From: Phycomyces nitens
Lineage: Eukaryota > Mucoromycota > Mucoromycetes > Mucorales > Phycomycetaceae
Direction of reading: 5' to 3'
Length of the DNA stretch: 64,000 nt
Assembly (NCBI GenBank): GCA_022702545.1
Contig: JAHRBC010000003.1
Coordinates: forward strand, 5,084,001-5,148,000
Within the stretch, counting starts at the first letter, position 1. Each line of letters begins with the position of its first letter. Below the pieces are notes generated by a model, which was given only the letters and a program-made list of their open reading frames with translations, did no database searches and was not told where the DNA came from. Shown here piece after piece: positions 12,366-22,375 of the stretch. Position numbers and translations under genes: made by a program.

Positions 12366-12965
12366 AATAAGGTCCATTCTTCTACAAGATTTGTGATCGA
12401 GAATGCCTTTGGTCTGTTGGTTAGCCGCTGGAGGTTTATGTTCAAGCATGTGTATGTCAAAGATACAAACTGGATGGCCAAGGTCATTACTGCTTGCTGT
12501 ATTTTGCACAACATGTGTATCAACTTTGGTGACAGCACCGAGTACCTGGAAGAGCTTGCTGGAGGCGCCAGAAATATTGACAATGCCCAAAGCATTTTGA
12601 ATTGGTATATTGAAGCCAACAATGTTGAGGGCATCAGCCTCACCGCCCTTGATCATCCAGAAAATGACGAAAGACCATCAGAGTCTAGTCTTTCAGAGGC
12701 TGGAAGAAGAAGACGAGATGAAGTCAAGAACTCTCTCCAGTAAAACTTTTAAAAAATATTGATATACTTTGACTGAAGTTTTGGTTGGTTTAATAGATAA
12801 TTGATACAAGAAATAAGAAAAGGTAATACATATAAAGAGGAAAAGAGAAGAAGAAAAAAGGAAATAATACTATTCTTCTGTATTGTCAGAAGAGGAAGAT
12901 GGGGTGTGGTTTTGAGGGTTGAAAGATTGGAACTTGGCGATTTTTTCTCTGCTCTCCATTTCTTG

Positions 12966-13949
12966 TCATCTCATTTCCAAGCTTTCTCTGGAAATATTCT
13001 CCCGGCTTAACCGGTCTAATTGACGTGCCTCAGAAGCTGCAATATCACGATCCCTGATATCTGCAAAATTTTGGGCAACCAATGCCCTCATTTGTCTCAT
13101 TTCAGAGATTATAGCCATAGCTAAAGTATTAGGATCCTGTCTTGGTACTGGTGAATGAGACAAAAACTGCCTAAATTCATCTCTGGTAAGTTCGGTATGG
13201 CCACCTGTCAATGGTTGCACTGGCGCTGGTGTTGATGCTGGTTCTGGTGTTGATGCTGGCGCTGGTGCTGGTTCTGGCGCTGGTGCTGGTGCTGGTGCTG
13301 GTGTTGGTGCTGGAGAAACTGGAGAGATTTGTCTCGAATATGCCTCTCTAATAAATCGAGCCTTGCCAAAGTAAGTAGCCTGGTATGAGCAATTATCCGA
13401 TTGTATGTAATGCGTAGTAGAGCGAGAGGTAGAACCACTCCCAGCTCTGGCTGATTCTACAAGCATTGGTGGCCAGAAACTTGGATCACACATGGTAATG
13501 TCCTTCATGTCATCAAAGTGCTCATATCTTGTATTGGGAGGTGGACCACCAGAACCAGTTCTTTTTATTTCTGTAGTGATCTTGCGGAAAGAAGTCTTGA
13601 TTCTTATGAACTTATCCTTGGTGTATTGCACATTTTTATACTTTTGTTTAAATGTATGGCCAGCAGGAGTTGATGCATACTGGATGACATCAGGATGGTT
13701 GCAGAATTTATTGTGCAAGGAATTCCACAATGAATTTTTTCCATAACTGTCTGCTTTGGAAAGCTTGTGGTAAGTGTCTTCTTCAATGATGAGGCGAAAA
13801 AGCAACTTTTCTGTTCCAATGTCCCATTTGCGTCGTCGATTATTGGAAACATTCAAGGCTTCATTGACATCATTGTCAATAACTTCTTGTGATTCCTCAT
13901 TGTTATCAGTCAAAGCAAAGGTAAAGGTCTGGTAGTTGTTAGGATTCAT
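12966..13949 (-). CDS. Myb/SANT-like protein of the Harbinger element
   Basis: A 327-aa uninterrupted frame from ATG at 13949 to TGA. Residues about 35-105 form the Myb/SANT-like trihelix seen in the second protein of PIF/Harbinger elements (RRKWDIGTEKLLFRLI, then FKQKYKN). A low-complexity Pro-Ala-rich linker (about 215-250) and a charged, probably coiled C-terminal helix (about 262-325, EMRQMRALVAQNF) follow. In this family the protein binds terminal repeats and escorts the transposase to the nucleus; that role is taken from the family. It is convergent with the transposase, 222 bp away. Intact, unlike its partner. Confidence 0.85.
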   Translation of the reverse strand: MNPNNYQTFTFALTDNNEESQEVIDNDVNEALNVSNNRRRKWDIGTEKLLFRLIIEEDTYHKLSKADSYGKNSLWNSLHNKFCNHPDVIQYASTPAGHTFKQKYKNVQYTKDKFIRIKTSFRKITTEIKRTGSGGPPPNTRYEHFDDMKDITMCDPSFWPPMLVESARAGSGSTSRSTTHYIQSDNCSYQATYFGKARFIREAYSRQISPVSPAPTPAPAPAPAPEPAPAPASTPEPASTPAPVQPLTGGHTELTRDEFRQFLSHSPVPRQDPNTLAMAIISEMRQMRALVAQNFADIRDRDIAASEARQLDRLSRENISRESLEMR

Positions 13950-14324
13950 TTTTATGTAAAGTATTGTTTAAAAGATGAGTAACTAGATGGCAAAAGGAAA
14001 CAGTATAGAATACAAAGTAGTAGTAATAAAGGCTATGAAATAAGCTGAGTAACATGTTAGTTTAGCAAGTATGTTTTGGATGTATAAATTTTCTTTTTTA
14101 GATGTGTTTTATTTTATTTAGTAATTTGGCTTACACAAACCCTTTTATATCGATAAAAATAATACACAAGCCCTTTTATATTGGTAAAAATAATTATTTT
14201 TACCAATATATTTGGTAAAGTTTCTACTAAATACGGGCTTAATACCTACCATAATAATTAATTAATTTACTAAATTAAGATAATTTCTTTTTTTACATTT
14301 TATAAAAAAAAGTGAAGAACACCT
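13950..14324. other. AT-rich flank with tandem repeat and perfect palindrome
   Basis: Non-coding. It holds two near-identical copies of a 31-bp motif (ACACAARCCCTTTTATAT...) at about 14133-14193 and a 34-bp perfect palindrome at 14177-14210. It probably contains the right end of the Harbinger element, but I could not find matching terminal repeats. Confidence 0.5.
14177..14210. repeat. 34-bp perfect palindrome
   Basis: The sequence starting TATATTGGTAAAAATAATTA is its own reverse complement over 34 bases, with no spacer. It could form a cruciform or be a dimeric binding site; role unknown. Confidence 0.8.
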
Positions 14325-14596
14325 TTAGACAACAATAAAATTTACAAAAAAGGAAACTAAAAGAAGTGAAAGTTCAATTTAAAATAAAGAAGTAGATCGG
14401 TTTGTTTTCAAGACCAGCAGTCAGGTGATTTAGGGTCGACGAGTAGAGAAAGCGGGTGACGTGTCAAGTTCGGTGGTCACGTGACTCGAGAGTTGAAAAT
14501 AAAGGGGAAAAATGATGTTTCCAGGTCAACGTCATAGTTCTGAGTCACATGGGCTACTTTTGGTCGTAGCTTGAAAATCCCACCATGGATGTGTCA
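14325..14596 (-). repeat. LTR unit U1, truncated (tRNA-Asp stack)
   Basis: Homologous to 16808-17032 plus 22118-22225, i.e. to the inner part of unit U4, and ends in the same ...GGATGTGTCA. Its left part is missing. It is followed by AAT and then the start of U2. Confidence 0.7.
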
Positions 14597-14599
14597 AAT

Positions 14600-15577
14600 T
14601 GACGCGTGTGGTACTTGGCGATGTGGTAGATGTCGATAAAGAAGAAATTAAATAAAACAAATATAGAAATATAAAAGAATGAATAAAAGATATCGCCGGG
14701 TTTGAGGGTAATGGGTTCAAAATAGGGTAAAAAGTGAGTGTCTATTCCACAAGAACACTCTAAATACAAATAACAAGGGGGTGAAGTTCTCTATTCCACA
14801 AGAGAGACTTAATAAAATGATATAAGGAAATAACTGAACTCAAGTGAGAACAATTAAGATACAATGATCAAAATACAAAGAGGGGTACAAATAATATAAT
14901 CAAAACCAATCCACTGCGGGGACTTGGTTAAAACGAAAAGATAATAAACGGAAAATCGACAAGAGAAATAGCAACCACGTGCCTCGAAAACTTGTAGTCA
15001 GAATATAAGACAGATGATAATCCTTGTTTATTGAAAGAATTCAAAGGGGTATTTATACTACTTTGTGGATAAACAATATTGAACAATTCTACTTAGATGA
15101 TGTAAATTGTTATAAGAAAATGGGCTAAGAGACATCAGTGACTATCGTATAATGCTTGGTTAAAAGAAAATGAGAAGTGTCTTTAACAATTTTGGTAAAG
15201 GACAACCTTCAAGGAAAACTAAAGAGAAAAATGAAATAATGTAAAAAGGATTTCTAAACTAAATTGATGTTCTTTACTGAAAGTGTTAAGAACAGAGCAA
15301 CGGAAAAATATAATAAAATAATTGACTAATTTTTAGTCGAAGAAAATAGTACTTGAGAAATTTGACTAAGTCAACATCCTCTTTAACAAAAATGGGATGG
15401 ACAGGAAAACAGGAGAAAAGGGAAAAGGGGTGAAATCATTGCAATTGTTGGGCCGCCGTCGGTGTTACAATTACATTCCTGCCAGAAAGACCTCGAGTTT
15501 GGTACACGTCATGGGCCGGGAAGGGGTTCGGTCCGGGCAAGTGCAAAGAGCCGACAAAACCACAACGCAATGTGTCA
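14600..15577 (-). repeat. LTR unit U2 (tRNA-Asp stack)
   Basis: Starts TGACGCGTGT and ends ATGTGTCA, a rough terminal inverted repeat. The right quarter is GC-rich and the rest AT-rich. A TATA-like box and an AATAAA lie on the minus strand (about 15030-15060), so the unit reads as an LTR on the minus strand. Flanked by (A)AAT on both sides. Small frames inside it are not credible genes. Confidence 0.65.
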
Positions 15578-15581
15578 AAAT

Positions 15582-16333
15582 TGATGCGTGATGTGTATAT
15601 ACGGTTGTGTATAGTGACAAACGACGGCAAATAATAAAACAATAATAAAGATAAAGAAAATGACTAACGAAACTCAACAGTATATTCCCAAAATGTAACC
15701 GGGCAAAATATCACTGCTCTTCAGAGATCGAAAAGTACAAATAAAATAAAATAGAACCGGTATTAAACCCAACGAAAGATATGTTTTATTGATTGAAAAC
15801 TGAATGTCTTTTATAGACATTCAGAATCGAAAAAGAATAACCAAAAATAATAAAATAACTGGATGGAATTGTGTCATCATAGTCAATGTAAAACAAAGAA
15901 TAAAGAAATAAGTGAATAAAATGATGCAATTCTAGACAAGTGTGATAAAGTATAGTATAAAAATATTGTAAAAGTAATAAAGGTAAAAATGGAAGAAGTA
16001 CATTGTACAAAGACAATTGTTTAAAGAGGTGTTAAATGGTGCAATCCTGCAAGAAGGTGTCAAGGATTCACAAAAGAAATAGAAAAGGAAATAATATAAA
16101 AAAGGAAATAAATAAATGTGATAAAATAAAAACGGGAAAAGACTAGGAAGAAAGAAAAATATAGAAACTCGGGGATCACCCTGCCAACGTCACCTCACCG
16201 GAAACCCGCCCAACTCACTCGGCTCGGACTTCTTACTCGGGCTAGCCCGGCCTCCGACACCTCCTACGTCTATGTCCGGGCCCTTGGTCCGGCTTCATGG
16301 TTGAAACCGAACCTGTCCACAACACACGTGTCA
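15582..16333 (-). repeat. LTR unit U3 (tRNA-Asp stack)
   Basis: Starts TGATGCGTGA and ends ACACACGTGTCA, flanked by AAAT (15578-15581 and 16334-16337). It has the same composition profile as U2, with minus-strand AATAAA and TATA-like elements at about 15783-15820. No gene. Confidence 0.65.
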
Positions 16334-17032
16334 AAATCATGACACGTGTTGAGTTATGGGTTGTGAAGCAACTGGTCAGAATTGTTTGATAAATGATATT
16401 CTTGGAAGGAGTTCGGACTTCACAAGAAAATAGAAAACAGAAAACAGAAAACAGAGACAGAACAAGAAAGACAAATGGAAAACGGATGGAACAAAGAGAA
16501 AGACAGAGGAAAACAGACGGAAGACAGAGAGAGCAGAAAACAGAACGGATACAACTTAGTACTCCTTCAGGACAATACTCAAGTTGGCTTCAGATAAGTA
16601 AAAAGAATAGAACGGTCCAATGATGATTTTATTTCGAGGACAAACTTGTCCTTATTTATACAAAAGTCAAATTCGAAGAATTTGGCATTTTCAAGAGTTA
16701 CAACTGGATGCACGGATCCTCTTGGAGTTGATCTACCGATCAACGGGTTTTGTTCAGAATAAAATGAAAAAAGAAAAGAAAGATGATCCCAAAAATATGG
16801 ATCAGACTTAGACAACAATAAAATTTACATAAAAGGAAACTAAAAGAAGTGAAAGTTCAATTTAAAATAAAGAAGTCGATCGGTTTGTTTTCAAGACCAG
16901 CAGTCAGGTGATCTGGGATTGATGATGAGGAGGGAAAGGGTGACGTTTCAAGACCAGCGGTCAGGTGATTTGGGGTCGACGAGGAAGGAAAGCGAGTGAC
17001 GTGTCAAGTTCGGTGGTCACGTGACTCAAGAG

Positions 17033-17320
17033 TGTCAGGAGCGGACTAGGATTGGCACTCAGTCCTAGCCCTCTCCAATCATAACACATTACCTTATTAA
17101 GAAGTTAATAAGCAATGACTAGCAGACTAAGAGATGACAAAGAAGTAGCTAGAAACAGTCTACTTAGTAATAGCTAACTCATCTCTTAGTCAACAACAAC
17201 TTATATAATATATCTCAAAAACATATAAATATCAAAAATATTCCAACAAATAAAGATTATCTTTATCTTCATATTCATTCTAATTATCAACTCTTATTGT
17301 GTGACTTCTCACACATTACA
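17033..17320 (+). repeat. Gypsy-2 5' LTR
   Basis: 288 bp, TGTCAGGAG...CACATTACA. Nearly identical to 21826-22113; the two differences I see are both A/G changes. Confidence 0.95.
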
Positions 17321-17376
17321 TGGTGAGACTACCCGTCTACAAAGACATCTTAAGCTACAACGTCTAACCCTCTCTC

Positions 17377-17535
17377 GGACCCAGTTCTCCGGATTTCCTC
17401 TGTCTCTTCTCTCCTGGACCTAGTTCTCCAGACTCTCGACGTTTAAGCTTCCCTGGACCGTGTTCTCCAGACTTTGCCTTCTATTTACTTGGACATCGTT
17501 CTCCAAAAACTTCCCCTGGACATCGTTCTCCAAGA
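17377..17535 (+). repeat. Five degenerate repeats in the Gypsy-2 leader
   Basis: The motif GGACCnnGTTCTCCRGA recurs at 17377, 17416, 17455, 17491 and 17518 (spacings 39, 39, 36 and 27). It lies in the 381-nt untranslated leader before the gag ATG. A packaging or translation role is possible but not shown. Confidence 0.7.
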
Positions 17536-17701
17536 CTTCTTCTCTTTCTTCCGGATCACACTTCCGAACTCTCTCGCTACCTTCTTAGGCTTCTGATCTT
17601 CAGAAACCACTGTCCTCCTTGCGGTTACCCTGGCTTCGTTTGGCAATTGGCGTATACCCATCCCTTTCGTCCCATCTGAATCTGAATCCTCAGTATCCTC
17701 T

Positions 17702-20700
17702 ATGGCTTCTGGCAAATCCGAAATAACTACCAAGACTCCTCCGGAAACGGAGCAGTCGGAATTTTCCACCTGGCGCATGTCTGAAAATGTGAAAAGCATT
17801 GACATCCACCAATTGACCAACTCGCGAGATCTCCGTTTCTGGCTTCATGAGTTCAAACAAGAGGCGGCGGCAGTTGATGCTTCTCTAGATGCTTGCGTCA
17901 AGGTCCTACGGAAATACATGCCACCAGCAATTCGAAATTGGCTCTCCACATTGCCCACGGCCACTCGATCCTCCTGGAAGCTTGTGGAAACCGAATTGCT
18001 CAAGCGTTTTGCTCCACCCGCAGCTTTTGACGACCGCCTCATCATCACCAGGCTTCGCAAGCTGCGTCAACGAGCTGACCAATCCATCGCAGAATATGCG
18101 GCTGAATGGGAACACCTTCATGCTTTCCTTACTACACCGTTCACCGCAGAAGAACAGGTGGCTGGCTTTCTACAGTCCTTGCATTCTGAGTCTCTTCGCT
18201 CCACCCTCGCGCATGCTGTCCTCGAAGACATTTCGGATACGGTCAGCGTTGCCATCGACGTGGAACGACGGGCACGTCTATTCGATTACTCCCCTACTGA
18301 GCTACGTGCGGAACGAGCACTGGCCACGCAACCGGTTCCAATGGAGATTGATGCAGTACAAACAGCGCAGCCACGTCCTCAACTCAGAGTGTACACCAAA
18401 GACGGAAAACCCATCTGTGATCACTGCTGGATCGCGGGACACCGAACCATTGACTGTAACAAAGCCTCGGCAACAGCATCACCCGCTAAACCCCACTACA
18501 ATGGGAATGCCAGAGGACCGCGAAACCAGTCCAGTCGTCGTCAAGTCCGTAACATTCAAACCTCTACGGTAACTCAGGAACTCCCTCCGGTTCCTGAAGG
18601 TGAACTATATGACAACGATCTTGATGGCCTCTTTCCGCTACAGTCGCAATTCCTGCGCCATACTGACACCTCCGAGTCGCCTCCCTCAGACTCCGTCAAC
18701 CACATCAGGGTTGCTGACTTGGACCACCATCAAGAGGTTTCTCCTACTACCGTTTTCCGCGTTGGTGATATGACCCTCACCGCTCTTGTTGATACTGGAG
18801 CCGACATATCGACTATCCGTGCAGACATTGTTCAGAAACTGAACCTCTCTGTTAACCGGTCGTTGTCACTCTCCTTTTTGACTTTCAAGAAAGAAAGCCA
18901 TCAAACGCTTGGCAAAGTGTTTATCTCTGTTTTCGGTCATACCCTTGGTTTTCACGTCGTAGATCAAGTTCATCATGAAATCCTCTTTGGTTGGGACAAC
19001 ATCAAGAATCTAGGCGGTGTCATCGATTCCGTCTCCAATCGCATCTCGCTCAAGCGATCTACAGGCGAGATTGTATCTCTACCATTGGCTAGGCCACAGA
19101 GACCCCAAGCTATTCTCCATACCAAGAAATCTGCTGCCCTGACCCTTCCACCCTCACTTGACCCAGCTATCCAGGATATTCTGTGCAGGAACAAAACAGC
19201 CATCGCCTCCAATCCAAAGAGACCAACTCCAACACATTTGTTGGAATTCACCATTGACACGGCCGACAATAAACCTGTCTTTATTCCTCCGCGCCGTGGT
19301 CGCCCAGAGGTCGATGATGCTCTTGATGCTGAAGTTGACGAAATGCTTGCTAATGGTGTCCTCGAACCATGTCCATTTCCACAATGGGGTGCACCGATTC
19401 AAGCAGTTCCCAAGCCCGACGGCTCCATTCGTGTGGTTGTTGACTACCGAGAACTTAACAAGCGCACAGTCTCCTTCACTCATACCTTTGTGCCTCTTCA
19501 CGAAGCACTCCGTTCGCTTGGGTCTGCTACTGTCTTCTCCACCTTGGACTTGGCCGCCGGCTACTGGCAGATCCCTGTCGCGCCAAAGGACAGGCCCAAG
19601 ACAGCTATCACTTGTAGGAAAGGAATTTTTCAATTCACCATCATGCCATTTGGATTGAAAAATGCTCCTGCCTTCTTTCAAGCCCTCATGGACCGTGTTC
19701 TCTCAGACCTTCGCTGGAAGTGTGCCCTTGCTTATCTTGATGATATTATCATCTTCTCCCCGAACCTCAAGCAGCACCTCCACGATCTCGACACTGTTCT
19801 CCGCCGTTTGAGTGAGGCCAGCCTATCCGTCAAATTGTCCAAATGCCAGTTCTGCCAAACCTCCGTTCAATATCTTGGGTTTATTGCATCCAGCGACGGC
19901 ATCAAGGCTGATCCACTTAAGACTGCTGCCATCAAGACCCTCTCCGCTCCAACGGATTACCATGGTATCAAGCGGTTCCTTGGCATTGCGGGGGTGTACC
20001 ATACATTCATCTCACAGTATGCGATCATCTCAGAGCCACTCTGTTTGTTACTACGCAAAGACACACCTTTTGTATGGGGAAAGGAACAGGAGAAATCCTT
20101 TCAATCTCTCAAGCTTATCCTAGCCGATCTGCCAACTCTCAAACAACCTGACTTCGGCAAGCCCTTTGACCTGTTTACGGATGCTGCCTCCAAATCCGGC
20201 ATTGCGGTAGTGTTATCACAGAAACACGATGGAAAACCATATCCCCTCAGTTTTGCAAGCCGCTCCTTAACTCCTGCTGAAGCCAACTATTCGGTTCAAG
20301 AACTCGAAGCGCTCGCGATTGTCTGGGCCATCCGCAAGTTTCGTCCGTTTCTTGAAGGTGCTAAATTTACAATTTACACCGACCATGCTTCTTTACAGTG
20401 GCTCCTGAACAGCAAGGAAGAGCGTCAAGGCCGTCTGGCACGATGGGCCCTCACTTTGCAAGGCTACTCTTTTGACATACGCTATATACCAGGACCACAA
20501 AACAAGGCGGCCGATGCACTATCTCGCGACCCCTTGCCTACTGTAAACAACGTACACCTTCCTTCCGAAATCAACTGGTCAGAGGAGCAACAGAAGGATA
20601 CTTCCTTGGACCACCTCCGGACTGAAGCCACAGACAAGAACATTTCTGGAGCTTCTCGTACATATGAAATGGTCAAAGGTGTACTTGTCCGATTGGTCCA

Positions 20701-21877
20701 CAACCCTCGAAGCCACCGTTACAGCAACCGATTGGTAGTTCCCAGGCATATGCAAGACCAGATTCTACAGGCTCATCACAGTAATCTCTTGGCTGGCCAC
20801 TTTGGGGTGCGAAAAACTATCGCAAGAATCGCCCAACACTTTTATTGGCCCTCCCTCACCTCAGATGTCAAGGATTTGGTCCGCCACTGTGATATCTGTC
20901 AACGCACCAAAGGAAACAAGACCTCGGACTATCAGTTTCGATCTACTCAAGGCGATTACCCCTTTGCGCGCGTCGCTCTTGATTTTTTTGGTCCTCTTCC
21001 ACTATCGGCTATGAGAAACAAGTACATTCTGGTTGCTCAAGATACCTTTACCAGATATGTTAACTTGTACCCCCTCTCAGCAAGCAATCAAGACCAACTG
21101 GCTGCCATTTTATACAATAAATTTGTACCCCAGCATGGATTGCCTCGAGAATGGTTATCTGACAATGGCCCTCCATTCAATTCCTCATTTACTCAAGCTT
21201 TGGCCATTCAAACTGGTGTACATCATGCATACTCGCCTGCGTATCATCCACAGAGCAATGGGATGGTGGAACGCTTTATGGCTACTCTCCGCCGAATGAT
21301 CTTGGCTTTTGCTGACTCTCAAGGACCATTGGCACACACTTGGGATCAGAACTTGCCCCACTTTGCGTTTGCCTACAACACGGCCTTCCATCCTAGTATC
21401 CAAGATACCCCCTTCTTTTTGGTTCACGGGAGGGATGCCGAGACTCCAATTTCAAGACTGCTTAACACCGAAGCCAGCATGCTCACTTCAAGTTCTCATC
21501 TCAGTGTATTCACAAAAGACCTGGTCAATGCAACACAACAAGCTCATGGAATAGTTCAGGCCCAACAACTACCAGTCATTGAAGAGCAACCAAGAACCTC
21601 CTATGCAATTGGTGATTGCGTCCTGGTATTCAATGAACAACTGTCAAATGCTACCAAGGCCATATCAAGAAAACTTCTTCCAAATTGGATTGGACCATTC
21701 AGAGTTACCAAGATAGAAAGCAAGACAACATTCACAATCAGCAACCAAAAGAAGCAACTCAACAACGTCCACATCTCCCGGCTCAAACCATACTTCCAAC
21801 GTACAGCAGAAGTCAACGAGGGGGATGTCAGGAGCGGACTAGGATTGGCACTCAGTCCTAGCCCTCTCCAATCATAA
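17702..21877 (+). CDS. Gag-Pol polyprotein of Gypsy-2
   Basis: A 1391-aa single frame from ATG at 17702. Domains in order: Gag (about residues 20-190), a CX2CX4HX4C zinc knuckle (CDHCWIAGHRTIDC, about 238), aspartic protease (LVDTGADIS, about 362), reverse transcriptase (YLDDIIIF, about 677), RNase H (FTDAAS, about 824), integrase with an HHCC site (about 1023-1068) and DDE in VALDFFGP, LSDNGPPF and NGMVERFM (about 1093, 1153 and 1189), then a GPF-type C-terminal domain. No chromodomain is seen. The frame continues about 50 nt into the 3' LTR before its TAA. All catalytic motifs are present and there are no stops or frameshifts, so it is probably functional. Confidence 0.95.
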   Translation: MASGKSEITTKTPPETEQSEFSTWRMSENVKSIDIHQLTNSRDLRFWLHEFKQEAAAVDASLDACVKVLRKYMPPAIRNWLSTLPTATRSSWKLVETELLKRFAPPAAFDDRLIITRLRKLRQRADQSIAEYAAEWEHLHAFLTTPFTAEEQVAGFLQSLHSESLRSTLAHAVLEDISDTVSVAIDVERRARLFDYSPTELRAERALATQPVPMEIDAVQTAQPRPQLRVYTKDGKPICDHCWIAGHRTIDCNKASATASPAKPHYNGNARGPRNQSSRRQVRNIQTSTVTQELPPVPEGELYDNDLDGLFPLQSQFLRHTDTSESPPSDSVNHIRVADLDHHQEVSPTTVFRVGDMTLTALVDTGADISTIRADIVQKLNLSVNRSLSLSFLTFKKESHQTLGKVFISVFGHTLGFHVVDQVHHEILFGWDNIKNLGGVIDSVSNRISLKRSTGEIVSLPLARPQRPQAILHTKKSAALTLPPSLDPAIQDILCRNKTAIASNPKRPTPTHLLEFTIDTADNKPVFIPPRRGRPEVDDALDAEVDEMLANGVLEPCPFPQWGAPIQAVPKPDGSIRVVVDYRELNKRTVSFTHTFVPLHEALRSLGSATVFSTLDLAAGYWQIPVAPKDRPKTAITCRKGIFQFTIMPFGLKNAPAFFQALMDRVLSDLRWKCALAYLDDIIIFSPNLKQHLHDLDTVLRRLSEASLSVKLSKCQFCQTSVQYLGFIASSDGIKADPLKTAAIKTLSAPTDYHGIKRFLGIAGVYHTFISQYAIISEPLCLLLRKDTPFVWGKEQEKSFQSLKLILADLPTLKQPDFGKPFDLFTDAASKSGIAVVLSQKHDGKPYPLSFASRSLTPAEANYSVQELEALAIVWAIRKFRPFLEGAKFTIYTDHASLQWLLNSKEERQGRLARWALTLQGYSFDIRYIPGPQNKAADALSRDPLPTVNNVHLPSEINWSEEQQKDTSLDHLRTEATDKNISGASRTYEMVKGVLVRLVHNPRSHRYSNRLVVPRHMQDQILQAHHSNLLAGHFGVRKTIARIAQHFYWPSLTSDVKDLVRHCDICQRTKGNKTSDYQFRSTQGDYPFARVALDFFGPLPLSAMRNKYILVAQDTFTRYVNLYPLSASNQDQLAAILYNKFVPQHGLPREWLSDNGPPFNSSFTQALAIQTGVHHAYSPAYHPQSNGMVERFMATLRRMILAFADSQGPLAHTWDQNLPHFAFAYNTAFHPSIQDTPFFLVHGRDAETPISRLLNTEASMLTSSSHLSVFTKDLVNATQQAHGIVQAQQLPVIEEQPRTSYAIGDCVLVFNEQLSNATKAISRKLLPNWIGPFRVTKIESKTTFTISNQKKQLNNVHISRLKPYFQRTAEVNEGDVRSGLGLALSPSPLQS

Positions 21878-22113
21878 CACATTACCTTATTAAGAAGTTA
21901 ATAAGCAATGACTAGCAGACTAAGAGATGACAAAGAAGTAGCTAGAAACAGTCTACTTAGTAATAACTAACTCATCTCTTAGTCAACAACAACTTATATA
22001 ATATATCTCAAAAACATATAAATATCAAAAATATTCCAACAAATAAAGATTATCTTTATCTTCATATTCATTCTAATTATCAACTCTTATTGTGTGACTT
22101 CTCGCACATTACA
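21826..22113 (+). repeat. Gypsy-2 3' LTR
   Basis: 288-bp partner of 17033-17320. Its first 52 bp also encode the end of Gag-Pol. Confidence 0.95.
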
Positions 22114-22234
22114 AGAGTTGAAAATAAAGGGGGAAAAATGATGACGTTTCAAGGTCAACGTCATCGTTCTGAGTCACACGGGCTACTTTTGGGCGTAGCT
22201 GGAAAATTCCATCACGGATGTGTCAATCATCTAA

Positions 22235-22306
22235 TCTTCGATAGTATAGTGGTGAGTATCCCCGCCTGTCACGCGGGAGACCCGGGTTCAATTCCCGGTC
22301 GGAGAG
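22235..22306 (+). tRNA. tRNA-Asp (anticodon GTC)
   Basis: A 72-nt gene with a full cloverleaf: acceptor TCTTCGA pairs with TCGGAGA, the D-arm contains AGTATAGTGGTGAGT, the anticodon loop contains CTGTCAC with anticodon GTC, the T-arm is CCGGGTTCAATTCCCGG, and the discriminator is G. No intron and no encoded CCA. A TTTT run follows at once (22307-22310), and a T6 run lies about 10 bp further on as a pol III terminator. It is the landmark for the LTR stack that ends 9 bp upstream. Confidence 0.95.
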
Positions 22307-22343
22307 TTTTATTGATTTTTTGTCACATTGTCGTGCCTGAATT

Positions 22344-22375
22344 TGTCGTTCCTGATCTGGGATGGTCTTCCTTTT
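22344..22375 (-). repeat. Inverted tip of a Gypsy-3 LTR
   Basis: About 32 bases are the reverse complement of the last bases of the Gypsy-3 LTR (compare 23006-23037). They lie head-on against the start of the Gypsy-3 5' LTR. They may be the residue of an older, oppositely oriented copy into which Gypsy-3 inserted. Confidence 0.7.

Larger units (their letters stand above)
8323..12743 (+). pseudogene. PIF/Harbinger DDE transposase, split by CACTA-F
   Basis: Exons about 8323-8875, 8933-9037 and 9101-9182, then 12368-12743 after the inserted element. Both introns are GT-AG and join GHPG to SQHDTHVF and G to DSGYP. An N-terminal helical region (FRAHYRVNRHTFDFI) is followed by the DDE core: first Asp in GAIDGKLV, second in SQHDTHVF, and the glutamate in RFVIENAFG, with the usual C-terminal CCILHNMC. 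A TGA at 8503-8505 breaks the frame. Removing CACTA-F and its 2-bp duplication restores FNKVHSSTRF exactly. The partner Myb-like gene lies convergently at 12966-13949, the normal two-gene Harbinger layout. Start codon not identified. Inactive copy. Confidence 0.88.
17033..22113 (+). mobile_element. Gypsy-2, intact Ty3/Gypsy retrotransposon
   Basis: A 5081-bp element with 288-bp LTRs (17033-17320 and 21826-22113) that differ at about two positions, flanked by a 4-bp AGAG duplication (17029-17032 and 22114-22117). A candidate primer-binding site TGGTGAGACTACCCG begins right after the 5' LTR at 17321, and a purine-rich tract (ACGAGGGGGA) precedes the 3' LTR. One uninterrupted Gag-Pol frame makes this the best candidate for an active retrotransposon in the window. 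Confidence 0.95.
16340..22225 (-). repeat. LTR unit U4, interrupted by Gypsy-2 (tRNA-Asp stack)
   Basis: Starts TGACACGTGTTGAG at 16340 and ends GGATGTGTCA at 22225, flanked by ATCA on both sides (16336-16339 and 22226-22229). Gypsy-2 (17033-22113) is inserted in it; without Gypsy-2 the unit is about 0.8 kb. It lies 9 bp upstream of tRNA-Asp. A purine-rich simple repeat (AAAACAG-type) occupies 16428-16545. Confidence 0.7.
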
